Below, piece by piece: positions 10,274-18,755 of a stretch of 64,000 bases of DNA. The position numbers and the translations under genes were made by a program. Origin of the DNA: Streptosporangium pseudovulgare (GTDB lineage Bacteria > Actinomycetota > Actinomycetes > Streptosporangiales > Streptosporangiaceae); contig NZ_BMQJ01000007.1 in the NCBI RefSeq assembly GCF_014648055.1, forward strand, positions 1,046 through 65,045, in the 5' to 3' direction. Below the pieces are notes generated by a model. The model did not search any database. It saw nothing but the letters and a program-made list of their open reading frames with translations, and was not told the origin of the DNA. The first letter of the stretch is position 1, and every line of letters begins with the position of its first letter.

Positions 10274-10903
10274 TCATGACCGTCCGACCACCGCCGGATG
10301 CCGGGGGTCGTCGGCGCGGACGACGACGTCGGCGCTCTTCACCGGCCCGGCCTCGTCCTCGTAGCGCGCGTAGGCGGGCAACGTCCACCGCAGCCCGGGG
10401 TCGGTCCGCCGGTCCAGCGCGCCCGGCGACAGCCACAGGTGCACGGTCAGATCGAACGGCAGGCCCCGGCCCAGCAGCAGGCCGCCGTCCAGCAGCAGCA
10501 CCCCGCCCGGCGGCACGGTGACGTACGGCGCGCGGGTGGCCCGGTCGGTGACGCTGTCCCACAGTGTGGGGACGATCCGCCCCGAGGAGCCGGGGCCGAG
10601 CGGGGCGAGGACCTCGCGCACCAGGCCCTTGAGGTCGAGCCAGTCGTCGTAGTAGGCGTCCGGATCGGTACGGCCGTGCTCCAGGCGCAGCGATGCCGGG
10701 CGCAGGAAATCTCGCGCCGACACCCTCATCACCTCCCTGCCGCGCAGGCGGAGCGGGCCGGCCAGCGCGTCCGCGAGATCCTCCGGCCGCGCGGCCGGGG
10801 CTCCGTCGAGCGCCACCCGGACCCAGGCGTCACGGGGGGCCGCGGCGATCCGGTCGGCGAGTTCCTCCACCAGCAGCGACGGGGTGATGGGCCGTATCCT
10901 CAC
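10274..10903 (-). CDS. Uridine kinase-like protein with a degenerate P-loop
   Basis: A 209-residue protein with the overall layout of uridine kinase/phosphoribulokinase-like NTPases: beta strand VRVALDGAP, acidic loop DPDAYYDDWLDLKGLV, and a hydrophobic strand VLLLDGGLLLGRGLPFDLTVHLWLSP (cited only in part). However, the Walker A position reads DGAPAARPEDLADAL where GxxxxGKT/S is expected, so the phosphate-binding Lys and Thr are absent. It therefore may not hydrolyse ATP. The GTG at 10903 follows GAGAGGAT. An in-frame extension upstream is low-complexity. Similar degenerate paralogues are common in actinomycetes. Function unknown. Confidence 0.75.
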   Translation of the reverse strand: MRIRPITPSLLVEELADRIAAAPRDAWVRVALDGAPAARPEDLADALAGPLRLRGREVMRVSARDFLRPASLRLEHGRTDPDAYYDDWLDLKGLVREVLAPLGPGSSGRIVPTLWDSVTDRATRAPYVTVPPGGVLLLDGGLLLGRGLPFDLTVHLWLSPGALDRRTDPGLRWTLPAYARYEDEAGPVKSADVVVRADDPRHPAVVGRS

Positions 10904-11405
10904 CGGGACATCCTCTCCCACACGCCTGTCCGGAAACTCCCGCGAACCCACCTGGAAACCCTCGCGCGACCGTCCGGAAGCCCCCCGCCCGCCCGGGAGT
11001 CCCCCCGCGCCCGGAGACACGCGACGACCCGGCAACGCGCCGCCATCGAGGACGCGCCACCACCGGGGCGAACTCATCGTCCGGCCGGCAAGGCCCGCCC
11101 TCCGGGGACGCGCCGCCACCGGGGCGAAACCGCCGTCCACCGCCCGAGGCCCGGCCAATCGCCATGATCCAGTCAAAGTCGGACGTGATCTCGCTCAAAA
11201 ATCAGCACATCCGGGTTGTCACACGGTCACTCGCGGTAACGATCCTGATGGATCGTACCGGCTCGGCCGTGACTGGACGCCGGTCTCCCTGGCGGCGCCG
11301 CCCTCTGGCGGAGGCGGCGACGGGAGGCCGACGTGACCTTCGCGTCTCACCGTCACCGCGCTCGCGGCCGGCTACTCATGGAGACCGCGAGTCAGGAGAA
11401 CTTCA

Positions 11406-11723
11406 ATGATCAAGCGTGGCAAGCCGACCAAGAACGGACAGGTCAAGCTCACCTTCAGCGTGCCGGCCGACCACGCCGCCGGCGGGATCTCGCTGGTCGG
11501 CGACTTCAACGGCTGGGATCCCTACGCCCACCCGATGCAGCGCAGGAACGGCACCTACCAGGTGAGCCTCACCGTCCCCTCGGAGAGGCCCATCCGCTTC
11601 CGCTACCTCGCCGACGGCGGCGTGTGGTTCGACGACGCCGACGCCGACCACTGTGACGAGCACGGCTGTCAGCTGAACCCGACGGGCCGCGAGGACTCCT
11701 CCACGGCCCCCTTCCCGGCCTGA
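11406..11723 (+). CDS. Stand-alone CBM48/AMPK-type glycogen-binding domain protein
   Basis: A 105-residue protein consisting of one CBM48/isoamylase-N early-set domain: KLTFSVPADH, the hallmark VGDFNGWDP (residues 29-37), then SERPIRFRYLADGGVWFDD and DEHGCQL. This fold binds alpha-glucans in branching enzymes and AMPK beta. Here it has no catalytic partner domain. Short free versions occur widely in actinomycetes and their role is unproven. The ATG at 11406 follows CAGGAGAAC. The upstream gap 11177-11405 has a plausible promoter region (GGTTGTCACACGG, then CGGTAACGAT). Confidence 0.85.
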   Translation: MIKRGKPTKNGQVKLTFSVPADHAAGGISLVGDFNGWDPYAHPMQRRNGTYQVSLTVPSERPIRFRYLADGGVWFDDADADHCDEHGCQLNPTGREDSSTAPFPA

Positions 11724-11781
11724 CGCGCCGCGTCCCGGCCGTGCCGGCCCCACCCGATGGCCGCCGTCCACCGGGACGGCC

Positions 11782-12240
11782 CTACGCCTCCCGCTCCGGA
11801 CCGCGGCGGAGACGGTCCAGCAGGACGGCGAGCACCGTGCCGTACACCACATGGCCGGCGGCCATCACCGCCGGCCGACCGGGCCGGTCGTCGGAGATCG
11901 GCGGCAGGATGCCGAAGCCCGGCACCCAGCCCTGGTAGCTGACGAGCCAGATGGCCAGGCCGTAGCCGGCGCCCAGGGTGACCGGCGCGCGCCGTCCCCC
12001 GCGGAGCAGCGCGAGCAGGGAGCCGCAGGCCGCGCCGAACCCGAAGTGCGCGATCGTGCCGAGCGCCTTCTCCCCCGGCTTGGGACGGTGCCGGTGGCCC
12101 GGCAGGACGGCGCGGGCGATCCGCTTGGGAGGCTGGTCGGGCATCAGCCCCGCCCGCTGCCCGGCGATCGTCACCGCGCTCATCACCGCCGTCGCACCCG
12201 CCCCGGCGACCGCGCCGCGCACGAGATTCCCCACCGTCAC
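11782..12240 (-). CDS. Conserved hypothetical membrane protein
   Basis: A 152-residue protein with four likely hydrophobic segments (LVRGAVAGAGATAVMSAVTI near the start, FGFGAACGSLLALL, GAGYGLAIWLVSY, VMAAGHVVYGTVLAVLL) and an Arg/Lys/His-rich cytoplasmic loop PGHRHRPKPGEK. It resembles small Gly/Ala-rich four-helix proteins of the DUF1440/DUF6789 kind, which have no known activity. Its GTG start overlaps the TGA of acetate kinase as GTGA, so translation is very probably coupled to ackA. Confidence 0.7.
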   Translation of the reverse strand: MTVGNLVRGAVAGAGATAVMSAVTIAGQRAGLMPDQPPKRIARAVLPGHRHRPKPGEKALGTIAHFGFGAACGSLLALLRGGRRAPVTLGAGYGLAIWLVSYQGWVPGFGILPPISDDRPGRPAVMAAGHVVYGTVLAVLLDRLRRGPEREA

Positions 12241-13391
12241 CTGATCTCTCCCGTCTTCCCGTCCCCGTCGGACGCCTTCTTCCCGTCTCCGCCGAGCGCG
12301 GCGAGGGTGTCGCGGGCGAGCTGGAGCTCCTCCCGCGGTTGGACCACCAGAACCGGTACGGCCGCGCCCGGCGCGCTCACCACCCCGTCCTCCTCCACCG
12401 CGGCACGGGCCGGCGGTTCGACGCCGAGCAGGCCGAGCCGGGCGCAGACGGCCTCGCGGACCTCCGGCTGGTCCCAGCCGATCTCCCCGGTGAACACCAG
12501 CGCGTCCAGCCGGTCCAGGCTCGTCGCGGCGGCCCCGATCTCCCTGGCCACCCGGTGGGCGAACACCGCGAGGGCCAGCGCGGCGGCGGGGTCGGCGGCC
12601 TTCACCAGCTCCCGCGTGTCACCGGACCTGCCCCCCGACAGCCCGATCAGCCCGGAGCGGTGCTCCAGGCCGTCGCGCAGTTCCGCAAGGGTCAGCCGGG
12701 AGTCCGACAGCAGCCACAGCAGCATGCCGGGGTCGACGCTGCCCGACCGCTTGCTCATCGGGACGCCCTCCAGCGGTGTGAAGCCCATCGAGGTGTCCAG
12801 GCTGCGGCCCTCGCGGACCGCGCACACCGAGGAGCCGCCGCCGAGGTGGGTGAGGACGAGCCGGAGCGTCCCGGCGGGCCTGTCCAGCAGCTCCGCCGCC
12901 CGGCCCAGCGCCCAGGAGTAGGACAGGCCGTGGAAGCCGTAGCGGTGCAGGCCGTACTTCTCGCGCCACTCCGCGGGCAGCGGGTAGGTCGCGGCGCTCT
13001 CGGGCAGACCGGCGTGGAAGGCGGTGTCGGGGCAGAGCACGTGCGGGACGCCGGGCAGCAGCCGGCGGCACGCCTCGACGAGCGCCAGCGCGGGCGGCAC
13101 GTGCAGCGGGGCGAGGTCGGCGTATCCGCGCACCGCGGCCACCACGCCGTCGTCGGCCACCGTCGGGCGCCGTACGGCCTCGCCGCCGTGCACCAGGCGG
13201 TGCCCGACGGCCGTGATCTCGTGGTCCCCCGCGGCGTCGAGGAAGTCCGCCACGGTCCGCTCGACCTCCGCCGGGTCCGGGCTCCGCTCGCTGTGCTCGA
13301 CGCGCAGCACCTCGCCGTCGCGGACGAGGTGGAGCTGGAGGCTCGACGAGCCCGCGTTGACGGTGAGCACCGCCCGGTCTGTGGTGGCCAT
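12237..13391 (-). CDS. ackA: Acetate kinase (divergent motifs)
   Basis: Interconverts acetate + ATP and acetyl phosphate + ADP. The 384 residues show the ASKHA-fold landmarks LTVNAGSSSLQ (residues 8-18), VGHRLVHGG, DTAFHAGLPESA, HRYGFHGLSY, SLDTSMGFTPLEG and MSKRSGSVDPG. Two nucleotide-binding motifs deviate from the usual form: HLGGGSS for HLGNGAS, and TGEIGWDQPEVR for TGGIGENxxxVR. No phosphotransacetylase gene is adjacent, whereas pta-ackA pairs are usual, so it may be an orphan or a paralogue. The 480 bp upstream hold no gene. GC-rich degenerate GGGGCGGAC repeats fill 13425-13580. Confidence 0.88.
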   Translation of the reverse strand: MATTDRAVLTVNAGSSSLQLHLVRDGEVLRVEHSERSPDPAEVERTVADFLDAAGDHEITAVGHRLVHGGEAVRRPTVADDGVVAAVRGYADLAPLHVPPALALVEACRRLLPGVPHVLCPDTAFHAGLPESAATYPLPAEWREKYGLHRYGFHGLSYSWALGRAAELLDRPAGTLRLVLTHLGGGSSVCAVREGRSLDTSMGFTPLEGVPMSKRSGSVDPGMLLWLLSDSRLTLAELRDGLEHRSGLIGLSGGRSGDTRELVKAADPAAALALAVFAHRVAREIGAAATSLDRLDALVFTGEIGWDQPEVREAVCARLGLLGVEPPARAAVEEDGVVSAPGAAVPVLVVQPREELQLARDTLAALGGDGKKASDGDGKTGEIR

Positions 13392-13873
13392 GGTCTCCGG
13401 GTGCCCGGCCCGGAGCGGGGCAAACGCCCACCCGGACCGGGGCGGACGCCGGCCGGGCGGGGGTGGACACCGGCCGCGCGGGGGCGGATGCCGGGGCGGA
13501 CGGGGGTGGACGACCGGCCCGGACCGGGGCGGTCGACCGGGGCGGACCGGGGCGGACGACCGGGCGACGCCCCTCCTCCCGGGGCGCGGCGGGTCAGGCC
13601 CCGGCAGCATTGAACTGTGCCCGGCCCGGGCGTACGGTGGTCGCAGCGGTTATCCGTCTCTGCACGCTCCGTAGGGAGCCGTCAGGCGTGGTGAGAAGAA
13701 CGCCGGGTCCGCCCGGCGGGGAGGCCCTCGCTGATATGGTTCCCGTGATCGAAACGGGCAGGGTTGTCCGTCGCCCACCTCGACCGGGGAAAGCGAGCAA
13801 CCGCTCTCCCCAGAGGGCGGAGAGGTCGCGAGGGCGCTGTTTCCAACAGCTGTGGACAGCGGGGCACATATTG

Positions 13874-14242
13874 ATGAACCGGCTCTCCATCGCCGTGAAC
13901 GACCAGCCGCGGTTCGCCGTGGTCTCGCTGGCCGGCGATCTCGACAAGCTGTCCGCCTCCGATCTGGAGGAGGCTCTCTCCGCGCTGCTGACGCGCGGGC
14001 GAGTTCACATCATCATCGACGTGCACGAGCTGAGATTCTGCGACTCCACCGGCGTGTGGGCGCTGCTCAGCGGCCTGCGCGGCGCCTACGAGCGCAAGGG
14101 CTGGCTGCGGCTGGCCGGGGTGCACGGCTTTCTGGAGCGCCTGCTCGACCTCACCCGGCTCAGGGACGCCTTCCCCATCGACGCGAGCGTGGACGAGTCC
14201 GTCCTGCGCGCCTTCGAGGGAAACGTCCCGCTCTCCCTCTGA
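13874..14242 (+). CDS. STAS-domain anti-sigma factor antagonist
   Basis: A 122-residue RsbV/SpoIIAA-like protein. It has the STAS beta-alpha fold (FAVVSLAGDLDKLSA; HIIIDVHELRFCDSTGVWAL), with the phosphorylatable Ser/Thr in the CDSTG loop. In its unphosphorylated form such a protein binds an RsbW-type kinase and frees a sigma factor. No kinase is adjacent. Candidate partners in the window are the HATPase at 18756-19154 and the SpoIIE phosphatase at 19551. The ATG at 13874 is chosen because the domain starts about five residues later. The ribosome-binding site is weak. Confidence 0.85.
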   Translation: MNRLSIAVNDQPRFAVVSLAGDLDKLSASDLEEALSALLTRGRVHIIIDVHELRFCDSTGVWALLSGLRGAYERKGWLRLAGVHGFLERLLDLTRLRDAFPIDASVDESVLRAFEGNVPLSL

Positions 14243-14426
14243 CCCGTCTCCTCTTCTGAGATCACGGAGAACCATCGAGGGACCATCGGGTCCGCCCGCC
14301 CCCCGCGGTGATCCGCCGGGGCGTCCTCCGTCCCGGTTCCGCCGCGCGGACCTCCCCCTCCCGCACGGCCGCGCATACCTCCCGTACGGCTCGCCCGCCG
14401 TCCCCGGCGCCACCCCCGGCCTCCCG

Positions 14427-14480
14427 TTCGGATGCCTGCCGTACTTCGGATGCCTGCCGTACTTCGGATGCCCGCCGTAC
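14427..14480. repeat. Three tandem 18-bp repeats upstream of the sugar-transport operon
   Basis: TTCGGATGCCTGCCGTAC occurs three times head to tail (14427-14444, 14445-14462 and 14463-14480, the last with one change). It is followed by an AT-rich stretch (14481-14540) and the near-palindrome CCCTCCCTTTAAGGGAAGGG before the ribosome-binding site. Each unit starts with TTCGGATG, so it could be a repeated regulator site. Confidence 0.8.
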
Positions 14481-14582
14481 GAGCAATAAAAACGAATTCG
14501 GATTGCCATTACCGGAAAATCCACGTTTAACCCTCCCTTTAAGGGAAGGGGCCTGTCTCACAAGTGAACCAAGGAGGCGTGG

Positions 14583-15956
14583 ATGCCCAAGTACCACCCG
14601 GGCCGTATCTCGGCCGTGGCCCTCCTGGTGGCGGCCCTCAGCGCCTGCGGCGGCGTCGGAGCGAACAGCGGTGACAGCCGCGGCGGAAGCGGAGAGGCGG
14701 GCAGCGGTGGCGCGGGATCGTCACTGACCACGATGGGATTCGGTCTCCCCGACGAGATCGCCACCGTCCGGGTCGACGCGTTCAGGAAGGCGTACCCGGA
14801 CGTGAAGGTCGCGATCAACGAGGGCCAGTTCGACGAGCAGGCGTTCCTGTCGGCGGTGGCGAGCGGCAACCCGCCGGACGTCGTCTACCTGGGCCGTGAG
14901 CGGATCGGCAGCTACGCCGCGCGCGGGGCCATCCAGCCGCTGGACGACTGCGTCTCCCGCGAGAAGATCGCCACCGGCGACTTCTACCCGGCGGCACAGC
15001 AGCAGTCGAAGTACGACGGCAAGTGGTACGCCGTCCCGGAGTTCTACAACTCGATCGTCCTGCTGGTGAACAACAAGGCCGCCAAGGACGCCGGGGTCGA
15101 TCCGGCGAGCATCGACACCTCCGACTGGGACGCGCTGGCCAAGCTCGCGGAGAAGATGAACCGCGTCCGGGACGGCAGGATCGAGCGGTTCGGCTTCTAT
15201 CCCAAGTTGCCGGAGTTCCTGCCGCTGTGGGCCAAGGCCAACGGCGCCGACATCCTGTCCGCCGACGGCCGCACCGCGAAGCTCGACGACCCGAAGGTGG
15301 TCGAGGCCCTCGACTACGCCGGCCGCCTGGTGGAGTCGCAGGGCGGCTGGAAGAAGCTGAAGGCGTTCACCGAGACCTTCGACTACTTCGGCGAGGAGAA
15401 CCCGTTCGCCACCGACAGGCTCGGCGCCATGCTCACCGAGCAGTTCGTGGTCAGCGCCATGGCGGGCACGACGCCGGACGCCGACATCACCGTGCTGCCG
15501 GTCAAGGACCGCCAGGGCCACCCGGTCAACAACGTGGGCGGCAACGCGTGGGTGGTCCCCAAGGGCGCCAAGCACCCCGACGTGGCCTGCCGCTGGATGA
15601 AGACCATGACCTCCGCCGACACCTGGATCGCGGCGGCCAGGGCCCGCGCCGACAAGCGCGCCAAGGAGGGCAAGGTCAACATCGGCACCTACACCGGCAA
15701 CGTCAAGGCCGACGACGTCATCTTCTCGGAGGTCGTGAAGCCCAGCGGGCACAAGGCCTACGACGACGCGGTCAAGACGATCCGCTCGGTGCAGCAGGCC
15801 GGGTTCGTGGTTCCGCCGTCGGCGGCCGCGGCCGAGTTCACCAAGGCATGGCAGGACGCGGGCAACCGGGTGCTGCTCGGCGAGAGGAAGCCGGCCGACG
15901 CCATGAAGCAGGCGCAGCAGCAGGCGCAGCAGGCCATCGACGAGGCGACACAGTGA
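14583..15956 (+). CDS. Sugar ABC transporter, extracellular solute-binding lipoprotein
   Basis: A 457-residue family-1 solute-binding protein for a carbohydrate importer. Its signal ends in the lipobox LSAC (Cys22), followed by a Gly/Ser-rich tether. The mature part has the typical DEIATVRVDAFRKAYPDVKV start, PPDVVYLGRERIGSYAARG, and the hallmark NNKAAKDAGVDP. It captures sugar outside the membrane and delivers it to the two permeases that follow. The ATG has AAGGAGG at ideal spacing. Substrate is not predictable from sequence. No msiK-type ATPase is encoded nearby, as is normal when a shared ATPase serves several importers. Confidence 0.93.
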   Translation: MPKYHPGRISAVALLVAALSACGGVGANSGDSRGGSGEAGSGGAGSSLTTMGFGLPDEIATVRVDAFRKAYPDVKVAINEGQFDEQAFLSAVASGNPPDVVYLGRERIGSYAARGAIQPLDDCVSREKIATGDFYPAAQQQSKYDGKWYAVPEFYNSIVLLVNNKAAKDAGVDPASIDTSDWDALAKLAEKMNRVRDGRIERFGFYPKLPEFLPLWAKANGADILSADGRTAKLDDPKVVEALDYAGRLVESQGGWKKLKAFTETFDYFGEENPFATDRLGAMLTEQFVVSAMAGTTPDADITVLPVKDRQGHPVNNVGGNAWVVPKGAKHPDVACRWMKTMTSADTWIAAARARADKRAKEGKVNIGTYTGNVKADDVIFSEVVKPSGHKAYDDAVKTIRSVQQAGFVVPPSAAAAEFTKAWQDAGNRVLLGERKPADAMKQAQQQAQQAIDEATQ

Positions 15957-15970
15957 TCCGCGCAGTGATC

Positions 15971-16018
15971 CGCGCGGTGGTTTCCGTGGTGAGCCGCGCG
16001 GTGGTTTCCATGGTGAGC
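15971..16018. repeat. Tandem 24-bp repeat in the gap between binding protein and first permease
   Basis: CGCGCGGTGGTTTCCGTGGTGAGC at 15971-15994 is repeated at 15995-16018 with one change. A shorter GTGATCCGCGC duplication precedes it. The 91-bp gap therefore seems to have grown by slippage and supplies several in-frame GTG codons before the permease start. Confidence 0.8.
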
Positions 16019-16047
16019 CGCCGGTCGGCGGCCCCGCGGGGGCCGCG

Positions 16048-16959
16048 GTGAGGCGGATCCGTCCGGAGACGCGGTGGGCGTACGTCTTCCTGCTGCCGTG
16101 GCTGATCGGCCTGGTGGTCTTCCAGCTCGGCCCGATGGTCGCCAGCCTGGTGCTGTCGTTCACCGACTTCGACCTGATCGGCAGCCCGGAGTTCGTCGGC
16201 CTCGGCAACTACGCCAAGACGGCCCAGGACCCGAAGGTCCTCCGGGCCGTCGGCAACACCGTCTACTACACGGCGCTGCACGTGCCGCTGTCCATCGCGC
16301 TCGCGCTCGCCCTGGCGCTCATGCTCAACCGGATCACCGGGCGGGCGGCGGGCGTGTTCCGGACGATCTTCTACCTGCCGTCCATGACGCCGTACGTCGC
16401 CGTGGGCGTGCTCTTCCTGTTCCTGCTGAACGGCCAGGCCGGGATGGTCAACCAGTTCCTCGGCCTGTTCGGGATCGAGGGACCGCAGTGGACGACCGAC
16501 CCGGACTGGATCCTGCCGGGCATCGTGCTGATGTCGCTGTGGAACCTGGGCTCGACCACGATCATCCTGTTCGCGGCGCTGCGCAACGTGCCACGCGAGC
16601 TGACCGAGGCGGCGATGATCGACGGGGCCGGCCGGTGGCAGCGGTTCCGGTCGATCACGCTGCCGATGATCAGCTCGGCTGTCTTCTTCGTGGTGATCAT
16701 CAACACGATCTCCGCGCTGCAGATGTTCGACCAGGTCTACGCGATGTTCTTCGGCAACCAGATCGCCCAGCAGTCCCACGGTGACGCGGCCCTGTTCTAC
16801 GTGGTCTACCTGTTCCAGCAGGCCTTCCAGTTCCTGCACATGGGATACGCCTCCGCCCTGGCCTGGGTGCTGTTCCTGGTCATCATGGTGATCACCCTCA
16901 TCCAGGTGAAGGTGGGCAACCGGTTGGTCTACTACGAAGCCGAGGAGCACGCCGGATGA
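16048..16959 (+). CDS. Sugar ABC transporter permease, MalF-type
   Basis: A 303-residue inner-membrane permease with six hydrophobic helices (first LLPWLIGLVVFQLGPMVASL) and the EAA loop EAAMIDGAGRWQRFRSITLP that docks the ATPase. Its GTG at 16048 begins MRRIRPETRWAYVF, the usual family start. The last codons overlap the next permease as ATGA (16956-16959), so the two are translationally coupled. Part of the binding protein-permease-permease operon. Confidence 0.95.
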   Translation: MRRIRPETRWAYVFLLPWLIGLVVFQLGPMVASLVLSFTDFDLIGSPEFVGLGNYAKTAQDPKVLRAVGNTVYYTALHVPLSIALALALALMLNRITGRAAGVFRTIFYLPSMTPYVAVGVLFLFLLNGQAGMVNQFLGLFGIEGPQWTTDPDWILPGIVLMSLWNLGSTTIILFAALRNVPRELTEAAMIDGAGRWQRFRSITLPMISSAVFFVVIINTISALQMFDQVYAMFFGNQIAQQSHGDAALFYVVYLFQQAFQFLHMGYASALAWVLFLVIMVITLIQVKVGNRLVYYEAEEHAG

Positions 16960-17849
16960 CCACCACGCTGGACCGGGCGCGGCCCCGGGTCGAGGCCGGC
17001 GGCCCGGCCGACGACGCCGGACGCGGGTCGCGGAAGGTCTTCTTCCTGGTCATGCTGTCCGCGGCGTCGGCCCTGTTCCTGTACCCGTTCGTCTGGCTCG
17101 TGGTCGCGTCGCTCAAGCCGCGGTCCCGGACGTTCGCCGACCCGTTCGTCCCGTGGCCCCACCCGTTCGCGCCGGAGAACTACCTGGCGGTCTGGGACGC
17201 GGCGCCCATGCTGGCGTGGCTGGTCAACACGCTGATCATCGGCGTCGTCGCGGCGGGCGCGGCCACCCTGTCGAGCGCCTTCGTCGCCTTCGGGTTCGCC
17301 TACTTCCGCTTCCCGGGCCGCAACCTGCTCTTCGGCAGCGTGCTGGCGACGATGATGCTGCCCGCGGCGGTCACGCTGGTGCCGACCTACCTCATCTGGA
17401 ACTCGGTGGGGCTGACCGGCACGCAGGTGCCGCTGTGGGCGGGCAACCTGTTCGGCTCGGCGTTCTACGTCTTCCTGCTGCGCCAGTTCCTGCTGGGCGT
17501 GCCCCGGTACGTCTTCGAGGCCGCCCGGGTGGACGGGGCGTCCTACCTGGACCTGTTCTGGCGGATCGCCGTGCCGCTGGCCAGACCGGCGCTGATCATC
17601 GCCTTCGTCTTCGAGCTCAAGGCGAGCTGGTTCGACCTGATGAAGCCGCTGATCTATCTCCAGGACCCGGCGCTCTACACGCTGCCGCGCGGCCTGAAGG
17701 CGATCGTCGACCAGTTCTACCAGGGCGGCGACCCCAAGTGGGAGATCGTCCTGGCGGCGAGCGTCATCACCACGCTCCCGCTGGTCGTGATCTTCTTCTT
17801 CGGCCAGCGCCACTTCGTCCAGGGCATCGCCACCACCGGACGCCGCTGA
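16956..17849 (+). CDS. Sugar ABC transporter permease, MalG-type
   Basis: A 297-residue second permease. A hydrophilic N-terminus of about 30 residues is followed by six membrane helices (VFFLVMLSAASALFLYPFVW first) and the coupling loop EAARVDGASYLDLFWRIAVP. It forms the heterodimeric channel with the MalF-type partner. The start overlaps the preceding stop by ATGA. A perfect 20-bp hairpin 2 bp after its stop ends the operon. No ATPase gene follows, so energy is presumably supplied by a general MsiK-like ATPase encoded elsewhere (inference). Confidence 0.95.
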   Translation: MTTTLDRARPRVEAGGPADDAGRGSRKVFFLVMLSAASALFLYPFVWLVVASLKPRSRTFADPFVPWPHPFAPENYLAVWDAAPMLAWLVNTLIIGVVAAGAATLSSAFVAFGFAYFRFPGRNLLFGSVLATMMLPAAVTLVPTYLIWNSVGLTGTQVPLWAGNLFGSAFYVFLLRQFLLGVPRYVFEAARVDGASYLDLFWRIAVPLARPALIIAFVFELKASWFDLMKPLIYLQDPALYTLPRGLKAIVDQFYQGGDPKWEIVLAASVITTLPLVVIFFFGQRHFVQGIATTGRR

Positions 17850-17851
17850 GC

Positions 17852-17899
17852 GGCCGCCGGGCCGCCGGGCCGGAAGGACGGCCCGGCGGCCCGGCGGCC
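17852..17899. terminator. Perfect 20-bp stem terminator, probably bidirectional
   Basis: Positions 17852-17871 are exactly complementary to 17880-17899 around the 8-base loop GGAAGGAC. It lies between the MalG-type permease stop and the stop of the convergent HAD gene, 3 bp from each. Confidence 0.9.
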
Positions 17900-17902
17900 C
17901 GG

Positions 17903-18484
17903 TCAAGCCGGTCGCCGCTCGAAGGGGGTGCCGGGCCGGTACAGGACGGCGTGGATGCCGACCGCCGCGGCGGCCTCGACGTTGACCGCCCGGTCGTCGA
18001 AGAAGGTGACCTCGCCCGGTTCCGCGCCGAGCTCGTGCAGGACCTTCTCGAAGATCTCGGGGTCGGGCTTGGCCAGGCCGAGGCGGCAGCTGTAGAAGAG
18101 GTGGTCGAACGCCCGCGCCCACGGCGCCCGGTCGATGGCCGCGGCCATCGGCTCGGGGGCGTTGGACAGCAGCGCGAGCCGGTGGCGGCCGGCGAGGGCG
18201 CGGATCGCCTCCAGGCTCGCCGGGTCGGGGCGCGACCAGCTCGCGGTGTCGGCCGCGTCGAGCGCGGCCACCAGCGGGTCCCCCTCGGAGAACCCGCGGT
18301 CCAGGACGTCGCCCCAGTAGGCGTGGGAGGGTCTCCCCCGGTCGTAGAGGTCCCGGTGACGCCAGTAGCGGTCGAGGAACGTCTCGGTGTCGAGGTCGGC
18401 GAGGACCGCCATGGCCGTCACGTCCTCGGCCGCCTGCGGCAGCGAGATGACCTCGCCGTAGTCGAGCAGCATCCAGGTGGTCAC
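17903..18484 (-). CDS. HAD-superfamily hydrolase
   Basis: A 193-residue protein of the YihX/epoxide-hydrolase-like HAD group. Motif I is LLDYGEV, with the nucleophilic Asp and Gly in place of the second Asp, as in several YihX-type proteins. Motif II is LLSNAPEP, motif III the Lys in GLAKPDPEIFEKVL, and motif IV FFDDRAVNVEAA. Such enzymes dephosphorylate small phosphometabolites. The substrate is unknown. The GTG at 18484 is chosen because GGAGGA lies five bases upstream and the domain begins at once. An in-frame upstream extension is low-complexity. Convergent with the sugar importer. Confidence 0.9.
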   Translation of the reverse strand: MTTWMLLDYGEVISLPQAAEDVTAMAVLADLDTETFLDRYWRHRDLYDRGRPSHAYWGDVLDRGFSEGDPLVAALDAADTASWSRPDPASLEAIRALAGRHRLALLSNAPEPMAAAIDRAPWARAFDHLFYSCRLGLAKPDPEIFEKVLHELGAEPGEVTFFDDRAVNVEAAAAVGIHAVLYRPGTPFERRPA

Positions 18485-18651
18485 GCGTCTCCTCCGTCTC
18501 GTGGCGAACTTCGTCTCCGTACCGGAGCCGGTCGCGGCGGTCCCGCGGCACCCGGCCGGCCACTGCGGGCGGACCGCCGGAGGCCACCGGAGACCGTCCC
18601 CGGAGCCTCGCCGTACAGAGGACCGCCGGAACCGCTCCGCAAGGCTTTCCG

Positions 18652-18676
18652 GTTCATTTGAACATCTCACGTGTTC
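18652..18676. promoter_or_regulatory. Overlapping small inverted repeats in the 270-bp gap before the HATPase gene
   Basis: GTTCATTTGAAC (18652-18663) is a 12-bp palindrome. GAACA at its right end pairs with TGTTC at 18672-18676. The surrounding 18485-18755 contains no convincing gene. The role is unknown and this could be chance. Confidence 0.3.
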
Positions 18677-18755
18677 GAAGACAAGGGAGACCGGTCACCG
18701 GGAGAAGGCACGGGTACGGCGAACGGACCGCCCAGGTGGTGCGGCGCGGTCCGGA

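Noticed and set aside
13425..13580. G-rich stretch upstream of ackA as a G-quadruplex regulator.
   Set aside because: Runs of four or more G occur several times, but such runs are common in this GC-rich DNA and no conserved spacing was seen.
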